DNA of 64,000 nt from Rhizobiaceae bacterium (GTDB lineage: Bacteria; Pseudomonadota; Alphaproteobacteria; Rhizobiales; Rhizobiaceae). Every line of letters starts with the position of its first letter. Position 1 is the first letter of the stretch. Below are positions 8,980 through 17,384 of the stretch, in pieces. Below the pieces are notes generated by a model. That model saw nothing but the letters and a program-made list of their open reading frames with translations. It searched no databases and was not told where the DNA came from. Where the stretch lies: contig JAILWO010000001.1 in NCBI GenBank assembly GCA_025698895.1, positions 1,461,001-1,525,000 on the forward strand, written 5' to 3'. A program made the position numbers and the translations under genes.

Positions 8980-10587
8980 ATGATCCGCAATCCCATTCTG
9001 CCCGGCTTCAATCCCGACCCGTCGATCTGCCGGGTGGGCGACGACTACTACATCGCCACCTCGACCTTCGAATGGTATCCCGGCGTCCAGATCCATCATT
9101 CGCGCGACCTCGCCAACTGGACGCTCGTCAGGCGCCCGCTCGACCGTGCCAGCCAGCTCGACCTGCGCGGCAATCCTGATTCCGGCGGTGTCTGGGCGCC
9201 CTGCCTGTCCTACGCGGACGGGCTGTTCTGGCTGGTCTATACCGACGTCAAGCGGCTGGAGGGCAACTTCAAGGACGCGCACAACTACATCGTCACCGCG
9301 CCCGCCATCGAAGGTCCATGGTCCGATCCCGTCTACGTCAATTCGTCGGGCTTCGACCCTTCGCTGTTCCACGACGATGACGGCCGCAAATGGTTCCTCA
9401 ACATGCAGTGGAACCATGTCTCGACCGGCGTCGGCGGCAGCCCGAAGCACCCGTCCTTCGACGGCATCCTGCTGCAGCAATGGGACCATGAAGCCGGCAA
9501 ACTGGTCGGTCCCGTCCGCAACATCTTCGCCGGCTCGCCACATGGTCTGGTCGAGGGGCCGCACCTGCTGAAGCGGAACGGCTGGTACTATCTGACGACC
9601 GCCGAGGGCGGCACCGGCTACGACCACGCCGTCACCATGGCGCGCTCGCGCGACATCGGCGGCCCCTACCAGCTTCATCCCGACACGCACCTCATCACGT
9701 CGAAGGACGTGCCCGGCGCGCCGCTGCAGCGGGCCGGCCACGGCCAGATCGTCGAGACGCCGGACGGGCAGGTCTACCATACCCATCTGTGCTCGCGGCC
9801 GCTGCCCGGCACGCGCCGCTCGCCGCTCGGGCGCGAGACGGCGATCCAGAAATGCGAATGGCGCGACGACGGTTGGCTTTACCTCGCCCAGGGCGACCGG
9901 ATACCCGCCCTGGACGTGCCCTCTCCCTCCGGCGCGTCGACCGACACGGCCCCGAAGCCGGTCCGCCGCCGCTTCGACCGGCCGGACTTGCCGTCCGAGT
10001 TCCAGTGGCTGCGCACACCCTTTCGGGACCGCATCTTCTCGCTGACGGAGGCGCCAGGCGTGCTAAGGCTCCATGGCCGTGAATCGATCGGAAGCTGGTT
10101 CGAGCAGGCGCTGGTCGCCCGCCGGCAGGAGCATTTCGCCTTCCGCGCCGAGACGACGCTTCGTTTCGACCCCGAAACGTACCAGCAGGCTGCCGGGCTT
10201 GTGTCCTATTACAATCGTCACAAGTTCCACTTCCTGGCCGTCACCCGCACGCCAAGCGAAGGCCGCTGCCTTATGATCATGTCCTGCCTCGGCGATTGGC
10301 AGAACGGTCGACTGACCTTCGCGCTCGACCAGCCGATCCCGCTCGGCGATACGGCCGAAATCGGCCTGGCGGCCGAAGTCGACGGGGCGGTGCTGCGGTT
10401 CCATTGCGATACGGGGCAGGGCTGGCAACCCCTCGGTCCGGCGCTCGACCAGTCTTTGATCTCCGACGAGGGCGGGCGCGGCGAGCATGGTTCCTTCACC
10501 GGCGCCTTTGTCGGCATGGCCGCCTTCGACACGTCGGGCGGCGCCCGCCCGGCCGACTTCTCGCGCTTCGACTATCTGCCGGGCTGA
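8980..10587 (+). CDS. Glycoside hydrolase family 43 beta-xylosidase
   Basis: Releases xylose (possibly arabinose) from xylo-oligosaccharides; 535 residues with no signal peptide, so it should act in the cytoplasm on imported oligomers. The five-bladed propeller domain carries the general base Asp13 (NPDPS), a supporting Asp near residue 124 (GFDPSLF) and the general acid Glu near 192 (VEGPHLL). The C-terminal part, from about 330, is the beta-sandwich domain typical of GH43 xylosidases. AGGAGAGCC precedes the ATG. It ends one base from the end of the convergent epimerase gene. Confidence 0.93.
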   Translation: MIRNPILPGFNPDPSICRVGDDYYIATSTFEWYPGVQIHHSRDLANWTLVRRPLDRASQLDLRGNPDSGGVWAPCLSYADGLFWLVYTDVKRLEGNFKDAHNYIVTAPAIEGPWSDPVYVNSSGFDPSLFHDDDGRKWFLNMQWNHVSTGVGGSPKHPSFDGILLQQWDHEAGKLVGPVRNIFAGSPHGLVEGPHLLKRNGWYYLTTAEGGTGYDHAVTMARSRDIGGPYQLHPDTHLITSKDVPGAPLQRAGHGQIVETPDGQVYHTHLCSRPLPGTRRSPLGRETAIQKCEWRDDGWLYLAQGDRIPALDVPSPSGASTDTAPKPVRRRFDRPDLPSEFQWLRTPFRDRIFSLTEAPGVLRLHGRESIGSWFEQALVARRQEHFAFRAETTLRFDPETYQQAAGLVSYYNRHKFHFLAVTRTPSEGRCLMIMSCLGDWQNGRLTFALDQPIPLGDTAEIGLAAEVDGAVLRFHCDTGQGWQPLGPALDQSLISDEGGRGEHGSFTGAFVGMAAFDTSGGARPADFSRFDYLPG

Positions 10588-10588
10588 A

Positions 10589-11470
10589 CTACCGCGCCGG
10601 CTCGAAGCGCCAGCGCATGGTGTGGCGCGCCTCGTCCCCGGCTTCCAGAAGCGTCATCGAGGGCTTGTCGGCTAGGTCGCCGGCAAAGCCATCCGGATCG
10701 CCATGGCCGGTCCAGGCCTCGATCGACAGAAAGGGTGCCGGCGGCCTGCTCCATAGGGCCAGATGCCGGAAGTTCTCGACCTCCACAACGATCGCCGCGC
10801 CATCCGGCGCCTCGAAGCGCAGCGAGCGGCTCCTCGCATCGAGGAAACACAGCGCTTCGCGCGACATCAACGCGTCGTCCAGCTTGAGCACGCGGCCCCT
10901 CAGCGGTATCGGGCGGCTTTCGGCGGCAAACAGCCCGTCCGTGGTGATGACCGGAACGCGCGCCCGTTCGGCCTCGTCAAAGACGATGCGATGCCCTTGA
11001 CGCGTCTCTCCCGCGAAAGGCCAGCGGAAGCCCGGATGAAGCCCCAGCGCATAGGGCAGCACGTCCGGTCCCGGATTGCCAACGGTGAATGACGCCAGCA
11101 GCCCGTCCCCATCCAGCCGGTATGTCGCCTCCAGCCTGAAGGCGAATGGAAACAGCTCTCTGGTCGCTTTGCTCGACGCGAGCGCCAACCGGGCCCCGGC
11201 CGTGCTGTGCTTGATAAGCTCGAACCGGCTGCCGGCCGCGAAGCCGTGAACGTCCATCGGATAGGACCGGCCGCCAACGCGGATGGCGCCGCCCGCCGCG
11301 CGGCCTACGATCGGAAACAGGATCGGGCTGACGCACGGCCACACCGCCGGATCGGGCCGCCACAGCATCGGGCGGCCTTTGATCGACCATGACACCGGCT
11401 CCGCGCCGGTGGGCGTGACCTCGGCCACCTGGCCGAAGGCTTCGATTCGGACGGGATCGTGGTAGTTCAT
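10589..11470 (-). CDS. Aldose 1-epimerase family protein (LacX-like)
   Basis: Galactose-mutarotase-fold protein of 293 residues that probably interconverts sugar anomers. Recognisable segments are DVHGFA (about 89-94) and LGLHPGFRWPF (about 167-177), including the family histidines. It is the only minus-strand gene of the sugar island and its stop abuts the xylosidase stop with one base between. This gives a complete tail-to-tail junction with no room for a separate terminator. The ATG at 11470 is chosen because family similarity begins there; the frame extends upstream without typical residues. Confidence 0.85.
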   Translation of the reverse strand: MNYHDPVRIEAFGQVAEVTPTGAEPVSWSIKGRPMLWRPDPAVWPCVSPILFPIVGRAAGGAIRVGGRSYPMDVHGFAAGSRFELIKHSTAGARLALASSKATRELFPFAFRLEATYRLDGDGLLASFTVGNPGPDVLPYALGLHPGFRWPFAGETRQGHRIVFDEAERARVPVITTDGLFAAESRPIPLRGRVLKLDDALMSREALCFLDARSRSLRFEAPDGAAIVVEVENFRHLALWSRPPAPFLSIEAWTGHGDPDGFAGDLADKPSMTLLEAGDEARHTMRWRFEPAR

Positions 11471-11779
11471 AGGACCGCGATAGGCGGCCGGCGCCTGCCT
11501 GGCAAGACGGCGGGACACGGGGCCCGGGAGCGGCCCCCGGAGGTCAGCCCCCGCATCCGCTCGACCTGGTACTCCCCGTGCCCCGGCCGATTCCATGGCC
11601 CATTTCGGGACGCCGCGCTAACCATTCCTTAACTTAACCCTAAGGCCTAAGGTTAAGATCGCCATCCGCCCCGCGCGACGGTCCCCGATCCTCACCTTAC
11701 CCGATCGTAACGAAACAAATCGTCCAGCGACCCGTTCGACAGGCTGAAGGGGACGTTTGGTTCGTGAGAGGAAAGATCG
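11471..11779. other. Intergenic region with inverted repeat
   Basis: A 309-base gap between two divergent genes. It holds a seven-base inverted repeat, CTTAACC at 11633-11639 and GGTTAAG at 11651-11657, with CCTAAGG repeated between the arms. This could be an operator for either neighbour. No coding frame or RNA gene is supported. Confidence 0.4.
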
Positions 11780-12277
11780 ATGAAAACGCTGAAATCTTCG
11801 CTGTGTACGGCCATCGCGATGACCTTCGCGCTCGGTTCGGCCACGCCCGTGGCGGCGGCGCCGGTGGTGGGTGTGCCGCAGGCCCCGTCCGTTTCGGCCG
11901 ACATCGTGCAGGTCCAGAGCCGGCGCGATCGCGGCGAGCGCCGCCGCGAATGGCGTCGCGACCGCGCGGATCGTCGTCGGGATCGGCGCGAGGCCCGCTT
12001 CGAGCGCCGCGGCGGCGTGCCCTATTATCGCGGCCATCGCGGCTACCGCGACCGCCGGCCGGGCTATCGCCAGTATAACGGCTTCTGGTTCCCGCCGGCC
12101 GCCTTCATCGCCGGCGCGATCATCGGCGGCGCGACCGCCGGACGGCCCGTCGCCCGCCGCTACGGAGATGCGCATGTGCGGTGGTGCTATGACCGTTGGC
12201 GCTCCTACCGGGCATCGGACAACACCTATCAGCCCTATAACGGGCCGCGCAGGCAGTGCGTGTCGCCCTACAGCTGA
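11780..12277 (+). CDS. BA14K-family secreted protein
   Basis: 165 residues, exported. A signal peptide spans about 1-26 (ending TPVAAA), then comes an extremely Arg-rich stretch (about 46-80), a short hydrophobic glycine-rich segment ([13 protein letters not shown], about 111-123), and a C-terminal BA14K motif with [20 protein letters not shown] (about 134-153) and a final cysteine nearby. The family was named from a Brucella immunoreactive lectin-like protein and is common in Hyphomicrobiales. A GAGGAAAGATCG ribosome site precedes the ATG. The function is unknown beyond an envelope location. Confidence 0.85.
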   Translation: MKTLKSSLCTAIAMTFALGSATPVAAAPVVGVPQAPSVSADIVQVQSRRDRGERRREWRRDRADRRRDRREARFERRGGVPYYRGHRGYRDRRPGYRQYNGFWFPPAAFIAGAIIGGATAGRPVARRYGDAHVRWCYDRWRSYRASDNTYQPYNGPRRQCVSPYS

Positions 12278-12464
12278 TCTCCCGCGTCGCCCGCGCCCCG
12301 CGCGGGCGTCCGCATATTTAAACGGCTGAAAAAATCAGTTTACTCGCGTGATCGGCGCGCGACCGGTACACTCCGGCCGCATGAAGGGATTCCAAAAGTC
12401 GGTTCCGGGCGCGATGCCTCGACAGTCCGGCTCGGGCCGCCGGACATATGAGGGAAATGTCGAG

Positions 12465-12605
12465 ATGACCGCGCTGCGCCTGGGCGTTATCTGCCTGCTG
12501 CTGGCGGCGTTTGCCTGGGGTTTCGCGGAACTCGTCGAACATGCCGATGATATCACGCCACCGCCGCGCCCGGATTCGCTTCGGCAGAACCCGGCCCTGC
12601 AGTGA
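12465..12605 (+). CDS. Small single-span membrane protein
   Basis: 46 residues: one hydrophobic helix (about 6-24) followed by a short proline-rich tail containing TPPPRPDS. An AGGGAAAT site lies just upstream of the chosen ATG. A longer in-frame version from 12348 is possible but has a basic, non-typical N-terminus. It is not recognised as a known family, and no function is proposed. Confidence 0.5.
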   Translation: MTALRLGVICLLLAAFAWGFAELVEHADDITPPPRPDSLRQNPALQ

Positions 12606-12631
12606 GCGGCCGGCCCTGAACCGGATCCGTC

Positions 12632-12910
12632 ATGAAAACGACAGAGACCGATCCGCTTGAAACCGCGTTGCTCGAGATCGCGCTGGCGATTGCGGGCGAA
12701 CTGCACCGCGTCGATGGCCAGGCGGCCGAGCGGATGAACTTTTCCGCCGCCAAGGCTTACAACCGGCTGGTTGCCGCGGGCGAGGAACGGGCCGCGGAAA
12801 TTGTCTACCGCTTCGGCCGGGCGCTGACCGACCGCAGCCTGTTTCCCGAGCAGGACGAAAAAGCGGCCGAGGATCTTGTCCCGGCCGCTTCCGAATTCGA
12901 CAGTATGTAA
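12632..12910 (+). CDS. Hypothetical small protein
   Basis: 92 residues, acidic, predicted largely helical, with no signal peptide or membrane segment. It starts 26 bases after the preceding small membrane protein, so the two may be co-transcribed. It is convergent with rpsU, ending 11 bases from that gene's stop. Codon use is like that of neighbouring genes. I do not recognise the family. Confidence 0.6.
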   Translation: MKTTETDPLETALLEIALAIAGELHRVDGQAAERMNFSAAKAYNRLVAAGEERAAEIVYRFGRALTDRSLFPEQDEKAAEDLVPAASEFDSM

Positions 12911-12921
12911 AGCTGTTCCGT

Positions 12922-13203
12922 TCAGCCCTGCGCGGGTCGCGCAGCTGCGGCCGACTGCGGGCGCGCCGGCGCGGGGCGCGCCTTCTTCTTCGGGCCGGGC
13001 AACACGCCTTCGCGCTGCGCGAGCTTGCGCGCCGCCTTGCGCTGACGGCTGACTGCCTGCGCCTTCTCGCGGGCGCGGCGTTCGGAAGGCTTCTCGTAGG
13101 AGCGGCGCTGCTTCATCTCGCGGAAGAGACCTTCGCGCTGCATCTTCTTCTTGAGCACGCGGATTGCCTGCTCCACATTGTTTTCGCGTACGAGTACCTG
13201 CAA
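12922..13203 (-). CDS. rpsU: 30S ribosomal protein S21
   Basis: Small-subunit protein near the mRNA platform. Residues 2-60 match bS21 closely ([20 protein letters not shown], then [20 protein letters not shown]). No ATG fits. A TTG at 13203 with GGAAAGGA eight bases upstream places the start exactly where S21 proteins begin, giving 93 residues. The tail beyond about residue 72 is a Lys/Ala/Pro-rich extension longer than in enteric S21 (about 71 residues), as seen in many alphaproteobacteria. Confidence 0.92.
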   Translation of the reverse strand: MQVLVRENNVEQAIRVLKKKMQREGLFREMKQRRSYEKPSERRAREKAQAVSRQRKAARKLAQREGVLPGPKKKARPAPARPQSAAAARPAQG

Positions 13204-13416
13204 GACAAAATCCTTTCCGGCCCGGAGGCCATTGCGGCGAAACGCGCCGATATACGGGTAAGGCGGCGGGGTCCGTAGGGACAGCAAAGCCGCAGCGTCG
13301 TCGCGCGGCGGCGACGCATCCGTGCTCGACATAGGCCGGATGGCGGCGCGGATCAACCCTTCCGGCCCGCCTGAACCTGCCGAAAAGCGTTGGAATCACC
13401 GGGACAGGAGCCGAAA

Positions 13417-14250
13417 TTGAGACATTTCCCCGCCCGCCGCATCGTCTGCCTGACCGAGGAGACCGTCGAGACGCTCTACATGCTGGGCCGGCAGGACCGC
13501 ATCGTCGGTGTGTCGGGCTATTGCGTGCGCCCACCCGGCGTGCGGCGCGAAAAACCGCGCGTCTCGTCCTTCCTCTCGGCCGACATCCCCGCCATCCTGG
13601 CACTGGAGCCCGATCTCGTGCTCGCCTTCTCGGACATCCAGGCGGACATCGCGGCCGATCTGGCCCGCGCCGGCGTGGCGGTGCACCTCTTCAACCAGCG
13701 CGATCTGGTCGGCATCCTGGCCATGATCCGCACCGTCGGTGCGCTGGCCGGGTGCCCCGACGAGGCCGACGGACTGGCGACAAGACTGGAAAGGCGGGTC
13801 GAGGCGGTCCGTGAAACCTTCGCGGGCAGGTCAAAGCCGCGCGTCTATTTCGAGGAATGGGACGAGCCGATGATCTCGGGCATCGGCTGGGTCTCGGAAC
13901 TGATCGAGGCCGCCGGCGGACGCGACATATTTGCGCAACTGGCTGGCCGGCAGGCGGCCAAGGACCGCATCGTCACTCCGGAGGCGGTCGTGGAAGCGGC
14001 ACCCGACATCGTGCTCGCCTCCTGGTGCGGCAAGAAGGTCAGGACGGAGCGCATCGCCGCGCGTCCGGGCTGGGAGGGCGTTCCGGCCGTACGCGACGGC
14101 CGCATCGTCGAGATCAAGTCGCCGCTGATTCTGCAGCCCGGACCGGCCGCGCTGACGGACGGCCTCGACGCGATCGTGGCCGCGCTGTGGGGAGCGGAGG
14201 CGGTGCGCGATCTCGCCAAAGTTGACGACGCTAGTTTAGAATTATTCTAA
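13417..14250 (+). CDS. BtuF-like cobalamin/metal-chelate binding protein
   Basis: 277 residues with the two-lobed periplasmic-binding fold of the TroA/BtuF class: RIVCLTEETVETLYMLG at the N-terminus and an EEWDEPMISGIGWVSELIE segment at about 145-163. No signal peptide is visible, unlike classical BtuF, so location is uncertain. The TTG start at 13417 has AGGAGCCGAA upstream; an in-frame TTG at 13390 is the alternative. No permease or ATPase gene adjoins it. The stop codon lies inside an Irr-type iron control element. Confidence 0.72.
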   Translation: MRHFPARRIVCLTEETVETLYMLGRQDRIVGVSGYCVRPPGVRREKPRVSSFLSADIPAILALEPDLVLAFSDIQADIAADLARAGVAVHLFNQRDLVGILAMIRTVGALAGCPDEADGLATRLERRVEAVRETFAGRSKPRVYFEEWDEPMISGIGWVSELIEAAGGRDIFAQLAGRQAAKDRIVTPEAVVEAAPDIVLASWCGKKVRTERIAARPGWEGVPAVRDGRIVEIKSPLILQPGPAALTDGLDAIVAALWGAEAVRDLAKVDDASLELF

Positions 14251-14251
14251 A
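14235..14251. promoter_or_regulatory. Iron control element (Irr box)
   Basis: TTTAGAATTATTCTAAA is a perfect inverted repeat of TTTAGAA with a three-base spacer, the known Irr-binding element of Rhizobiales. It contains the stop codon of the BtuF-like gene and lies upstream of bfd-bfr. A TTGACA hexamer at 14287-14292 is a possible -35 element, but the -10 is not clear. Irr is expected to bind in low iron and repress the bacterioferritin genes; that direction is inferred from known Irr biology. Confidence 0.8.
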
Positions 14252-14377
14252 CACCTGATTTGAAAGGGCTTTTCGTCGCAGGGCGATTGACAAGACCGTT
14301 CCGAGGCCTCACATCTGCCCTGAAGAAACCTGAACTGCGATATCCGGGCCTTGAACCCGGTCTATTGGAGTCGAGGA

Positions 14378-14650
14378 ATGACCATGTCAGTTGGCCGCGA
14401 CGGCGGCCTCGGGCATGGCGCAGGAGAACCGCTCCCGGTCTCCGCATCGCGTCATGCCCCCCATCCATATGAAGGTGCCGTGTCGTCGGGTCCGGTGGCT
14501 TTCACGCTCACCGCGCGCCGGGAGAGGCTCGCCGCGCTCTTCGCTGCGGCGGTTCTCACCCTCGCGGCCTTCGCGCTGCCCTCGCCGGCCGGCGGCGCGG
14601 ACGCGGATCGGGCGCCGGCACGGGCGGCATTCAAGGCGAGTTCCGGTTAG
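14378..14650 (+). CDS. Possible small membrane protein between Irr box and bfd
   Basis: An open frame of 90 residues starting after GGAGTCGAGGA. The N-terminal third has poor codon bias, but the rest is typical and contains one hydrophobic helix (about 52-70, LAALFAAAVLTLAAFAL). It is not recognised as a family. It would fill the 414-base gap between the BtuF-like gene and bfd. The alternative is a long untranslated leader for bfd. Confidence 0.3.
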   Translation: MTMSVGRDGGLGHGAGEPLPVSASRHAPHPYEGAVSSGPVAFTLTARRERLAALFAAAVLTLAAFALPSPAGGADADRAPARAAFKASSG

Positions 14651-14664
14651 TTCAGGCGCGTTTC

Positions 14665-14976
14665 ATGCTCATCTGCCACTGCAACATCATCACCGAGAAG
14701 GAAATCGAGCAGGTCATCGTGGACCTGCTCGACAATGATCCGTGGCAGCTCATCGTTCCCGCCAAGGTCTACCACGCCATGCAGAAGCGTGGACGCTGTT
14801 GCGGCTGCTTCCCAAATGTGGTCGAAACGATCATTCGGGTAACCGAGGCCTACCATCGTCGCTCGGACGCGAGCGCGGTGGATGTCGTTTCACATCTGGA
14901 CCGCGTGCGTAGCTTGCGCGTCCAATTCGGGAGCAACCGCCATGAAGGGCGAACCACAAGTCATCGAGCGGCTTAA
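14665..14976 (+). CDS. bfd: Bacterioferritin-associated ferredoxin
   Basis: [2Fe-2S] protein that passes electrons to bacterioferritin to release stored iron. The four ligand cysteines are visible as CHC at residues 4-6 and in the CCGC cluster at about 45-48. It is 103 residues; the Bfd core ends by about 68, so the C-terminus is an extension that reads into bfr, overlapping it by 35 bases. The tail may be under little constraint. Overlap and shared direction indicate coupled expression with bfr under the upstream Irr box. Confidence 0.88.
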   Translation: MLICHCNIITEKEIEQVIVDLLDNDPWQLIVPAKVYHAMQKRGRCCGCFPNVVETIIRVTEAYHRRSDASAVDVVSHLDRVRSLRVQFGSNRHEGRTTSHRAA

Positions 14977-15427
14977 CGAAGCCCTCTTCCTCGAGCTCGG
15001 CGCCGTCAACCAGTACTGGCTGCATTACCGCCTGCTGGACGACTGGGGCTACGGCAAGCTGGCGCAGAAGGAGCGCGCCGAATCGATCGAGGAAATGCAC
15101 CACGCCGACAAGATCATCGAGCGCATCATCTTCCTCGAAGGCCATCCCAACCTTCAGAAGGTCGGCCCGCTGCGCATCGGCCAGAATCTCAAGGAAGTGC
15201 TCGAAGCCGACCTCGCGGGCGAGTATGATGCACGCACCTCCTACAAGAAATCGCGCGAGATCTGCCACGACGCGGGCGACTACGTGACGATGGAACTGTT
15301 CGAGGACCTGCTCTCGGACGAGGAGGGCCATATCGACTTCCTCGAGACCCAGCTCGACCTGCTCGCCAAGCTCGGCGAGGAGAAATACGGGCTGCTCAAC
15401 GCCGCTTCCGCCAACGAGGCTGAGTGA
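14942..15427 (+). CDS. bfr: Bacterioferritin
   Basis: 24-mer haem-containing iron store in the cytoplasm, 161 residues (usual 158). All ferroxidase ligands align with the E. coli numbering: Glu18, Glu51, His54, Glu94, Glu127 and His130. The haem ligand Met52 is also present. The ATG at 14942 follows GGGAGCAACC. It overlaps bfd in a different frame. Confidence 0.96.
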   Translation: MKGEPQVIERLNEALFLELGAVNQYWLHYRLLDDWGYGKLAQKERAESIEEMHHADKIIERIIFLEGHPNLQKVGPLRIGQNLKEVLEADLAGEYDARTSYKKSREICHDAGDYVTMELFEDLLSDEEGHIDFLETQLDLLAKLGEEKYGLLNAASANEAE

Positions 15428-15459
15428 GCGGAAGGACGCGTTGAGGCCGGCGGCGACTA

Positions 15460-15720
15460 TCCCTCACCCTTGCCCTCTCCCCGTGAACGACGGGGGGAGG
15501 GACGCCTCGACCGGCCACCGCTTTCCATCCCTTGAAGGGTGAGATGCGTTCCGCGTAGCGGACGAGCGGGCAACCGCTTGGCTTTCCGGACGACGAATGC
15601 CCGGAGGCCCGGAGGACAGGGAGGGCCAGTGGCGGCAAAGCGGCCGCGTGCGTAGGTGTCTGGCGCCACTTGTTCGCCCATAGCCCGTGTCTCCTGACAG
15701 GTGGCTCGGGAATGCCCCTG
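15460..15720. repeat. Palindrome-rich intergenic repeat
   Basis: Non-coding stretch (gap 15428-15761). It includes a hairpin pairing 15473-15484 with 15490-15501 (CCCTCTCCCCGT against ACGGGGGGAGGG, one G-T pair), followed by further short palindromes. Similar C-run/G-run hairpins occur at 16620-16655 and 8930-8957. They resemble the short interspersed palindromes common in rhizobial chromosomes. No conserved protein frame is present. Confidence 0.5.
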
Positions 15721-15761
15721 ATAGCCCTTCCGCGCCGAATAGCACGTGGACAAACGGCAGG

Positions 15762-15875
15762 ATGAAAATGATCAGGGCAGCGTCGATTTTCCTCTTGGTC
15801 CTGCTCGCACTTGCCGGTTGCGAAACCCGGCCCAACTGTATCGTGACGCCTAACGACACCGTTGAATGCAGCTGA
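15762..15875 (+). CDS. Small lipoprotein
   Basis: 37 residues: a type II signal peptide with lipobox LALAGC (lipidated Cys20), leaving a 18-residue mature peptide with two more cysteines, which may form a disulphide. AACGGCAGG lies upstream of the ATG. This is the size of entericidin-type or other small alphaproteobacterial lipoproteins, but it is not assigned to one of them. Confidence 0.65.
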   Translation: MKMIRAASIFLLVLLALAGCETRPNCIVTPNDTVECS

Positions 15876-16014
15876 CGTCCGGAAAGGCCGAAGCGGCGGA
15901 CGTGAATAAATCCGCCCCCTCGCCGGCCTCAACCCGTTGATTCCCCTCGACAACCGCATTTTCTTTTTCCACCCGTCCGGCCGCGCGCGCATCCTGTCCG
16001 CGAAGGAGGACGCG

Positions 16015-16452
16015 ATGGGACGGATGGGCTGGAACGTTGAGGAGGTGGAGCGCAACCGGGTCGTGCTGGAGCGCATCCTGGCGTTCCTCGTCGCTCTGGC
16101 CGCGCTCGCCGACCGCGTTGCCGGCCTGCCCACGCCGATCCGCCTGCCCGTGCTTGCCATCCTCGGTCGCGGCGAGGCCGCCGCGCGATCCCTGGTCACG
16201 GGGCTCGCGCATGAGTTGGGCGTGCCGGCCTGTCCCGTCGCCGCCTTGCCGGCGGCCGATGAGGCCGGGCGGCTTGCCGCGCGCTTCCGGGTGCTGGCGC
16301 TGATGCTGGGCACGATCCTGGCCTGGGTCTCGTGCCTCGCCCGACCGCTTCCTTGCGCCGGCGGCGGTCAGACCGGCGCGCCTGTGCCGTGGTCCATGCC
16401 CGTCGCCCTGCAAGCGTCTCCCGCGCCGCCGCGCGCGCCCGACACGTCATGA
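16015..16452 (+). CDS. Hypothetical membrane-associated protein
   Basis: 145 residues, with an AAGGAGGACGCG ribosome site ideally spaced from the ATG, which supports translation. There are two hydrophobic stretches, about 20-40 and 103-122, and a proline-rich C-terminus. The N-terminus is GWNVEEVERNRVVLERILAF. It stands alone between two repeat regions. I do not recognise a family or function. Confidence 0.6.
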   Translation: MGRMGWNVEEVERNRVVLERILAFLVALAALADRVAGLPTPIRLPVLAILGRGEAAARSLVTGLAHELGVPACPVAALPAADEAGRLAARFRVLALMLGTILAWVSCLARPLPCAGGGQTGAPVPWSMPVALQASPAPPRAPDTS

Positions 16453-16479
16453 AAAAAAGCCGGCGCCTGAACCGCCGCC

Positions 16480-16740
16480 CTGTCTCCCGCCCTTGGTGGG
16501 GGAGACCATCACCTGTGGGGCTTCGACCCCTCACCGGCTCCGGCGAAGCCCTCGCCTATGAGCGAGCCGCTTGTCTCGCCCGCCCTTCGGGCCCGCCCGT
16601 TTCGCGGGTGAAGGACGGGCGCCCGTCCTCTCCCCCGGGCAGGGGGAGAGGTGGCATGCGAAGCATGACGGAGAGGGGGTGATGCCTCACGCCGCGTAGC
16701 GGCGGGAGGATGGAAGCGACGGGGTGATGCCACCGGGGCA
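16480..16740. repeat. Palindrome-rich intergenic repeat
   Basis: Fills the 323-base gap 16453-16775. It includes a perfect 18-base palindrome at 16612-16629 and a 10-bp stem, CCTCTCCCCC at 16627-16636 with GGGGGAGAGG at 16642-16651, plus smaller GCCC/GGGC and CCCG/CGGG hairpins. The following GCATGCGAAGCATGACGGAG resembles a unit often seen in rhizobial intergenic repeats. No gene is supported here. Confidence 0.55.
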
Positions 16741-16775
16741 CGTCAAGCTGTCTCCGCGCGAGAGATGTTGCGACC

Positions 16776-17384
16776 TCAGTCCCGCTGAAGTGCTGCCAGC
16801 ACCGTCTCGACGAAGCGCTCGCCCGCGATGTCGAGGCGGCCCGAATTGTCGATATTCGTCGCGTCGGCAAGCTCGCCCGAAACGGCGGGCCGGCGCGCCA
16901 GCCTTTTCAGTATTTCGTCGCGTGTCTCGCGGCCGCGCGCCGCCAGCCGTCCCGCCAGAACCTCGGCGCGGGCGTCGATCACCACGATCCGGCAATCGGC
17001 ATAGCGTGCCCGCAGCGCCGGCGCGGCGGCGCGCGAAATGTTGGCGACCGCCACCTTGCCCTGCGAAACCGCGCGATCGAGGCTGGCCGGCAGCCCGTAG
17101 GCCAGCCCGTGCGCGCGCCAGGTCAGCGCGAAGGCGCCCTTCGCCTCGGCGGCGGCGAAGGCGGCCTCGTCCATCGTGTCGTGGTCCTCGGCGCCCGCAT
17201 CGGCTGGGCGTGTCACCACCCGTCGCGCCCAGGCGATGCCGGCCAGGCCGTCGAGTCGCTCGCGCGCGTAGCCGATCACGCTGTCCTTGCCCGCCCCGGA
17301 GGGTCCGCACACGCCGATGAAGACGCCGCCCGCGATCGGCAGGGGCGGGCGCGAGACCGGCGCTTCGGCGGCCAGCGCATTCAT
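16776..17384 (-). CDS. phnN: Ribose 1,5-bisphosphate phosphokinase
   Basis: Phosphorylates ribose 1,5-bisphosphate to PRPP, salvaging the sugar left by C-P lyase. It has 202 residues, with Walker A CGPSGAGKDS at about 26-35 and the guanylate-kinase-like fold typical of PhnN. Its ATG overlaps the phnM stop as ATGA, so it is translationally coupled and last in the phnCDEE-DUF1045-phnMN operon. Longer in-frame starts exist, but they would extend into phnM. Confidence 0.92.
   Translation of the reverse strand: MNALAAEAPVSRPPLPIAGGVFIGVCGPSGAGKDSVIGYARERLDGLAGIAWARRVVTRPADAGAEDHDTMDEAAFAAAEAKGAFALTWRAHGLAYGLPASLDRAVSQGKVAVANISRAAAPALRARYADCRIVVIDARAEVLAGRLAARGRETRDEILKRLARRPAVSGELADATNIDNSGRLDIAGERFVETVLAALQRD

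Noticed and set aside
14260-14472. Alternative small frame after the Irr box
   Set aside because: Arg/Pro-rich translation, non-ATG start, overlaps the more plausible 14378 frame.
15396-16313. Minus-strand open frame across the repeat region
   Set aside because: Spans palindromic repeats and runs antisense to the better-supported 16015-16452 gene with its strong ribosome site.
15460-16740. CRISPR-like repeated blocks
   Set aside because: Repeats are single palindromes of differing sequence with no regular spacer length and no cas genes.
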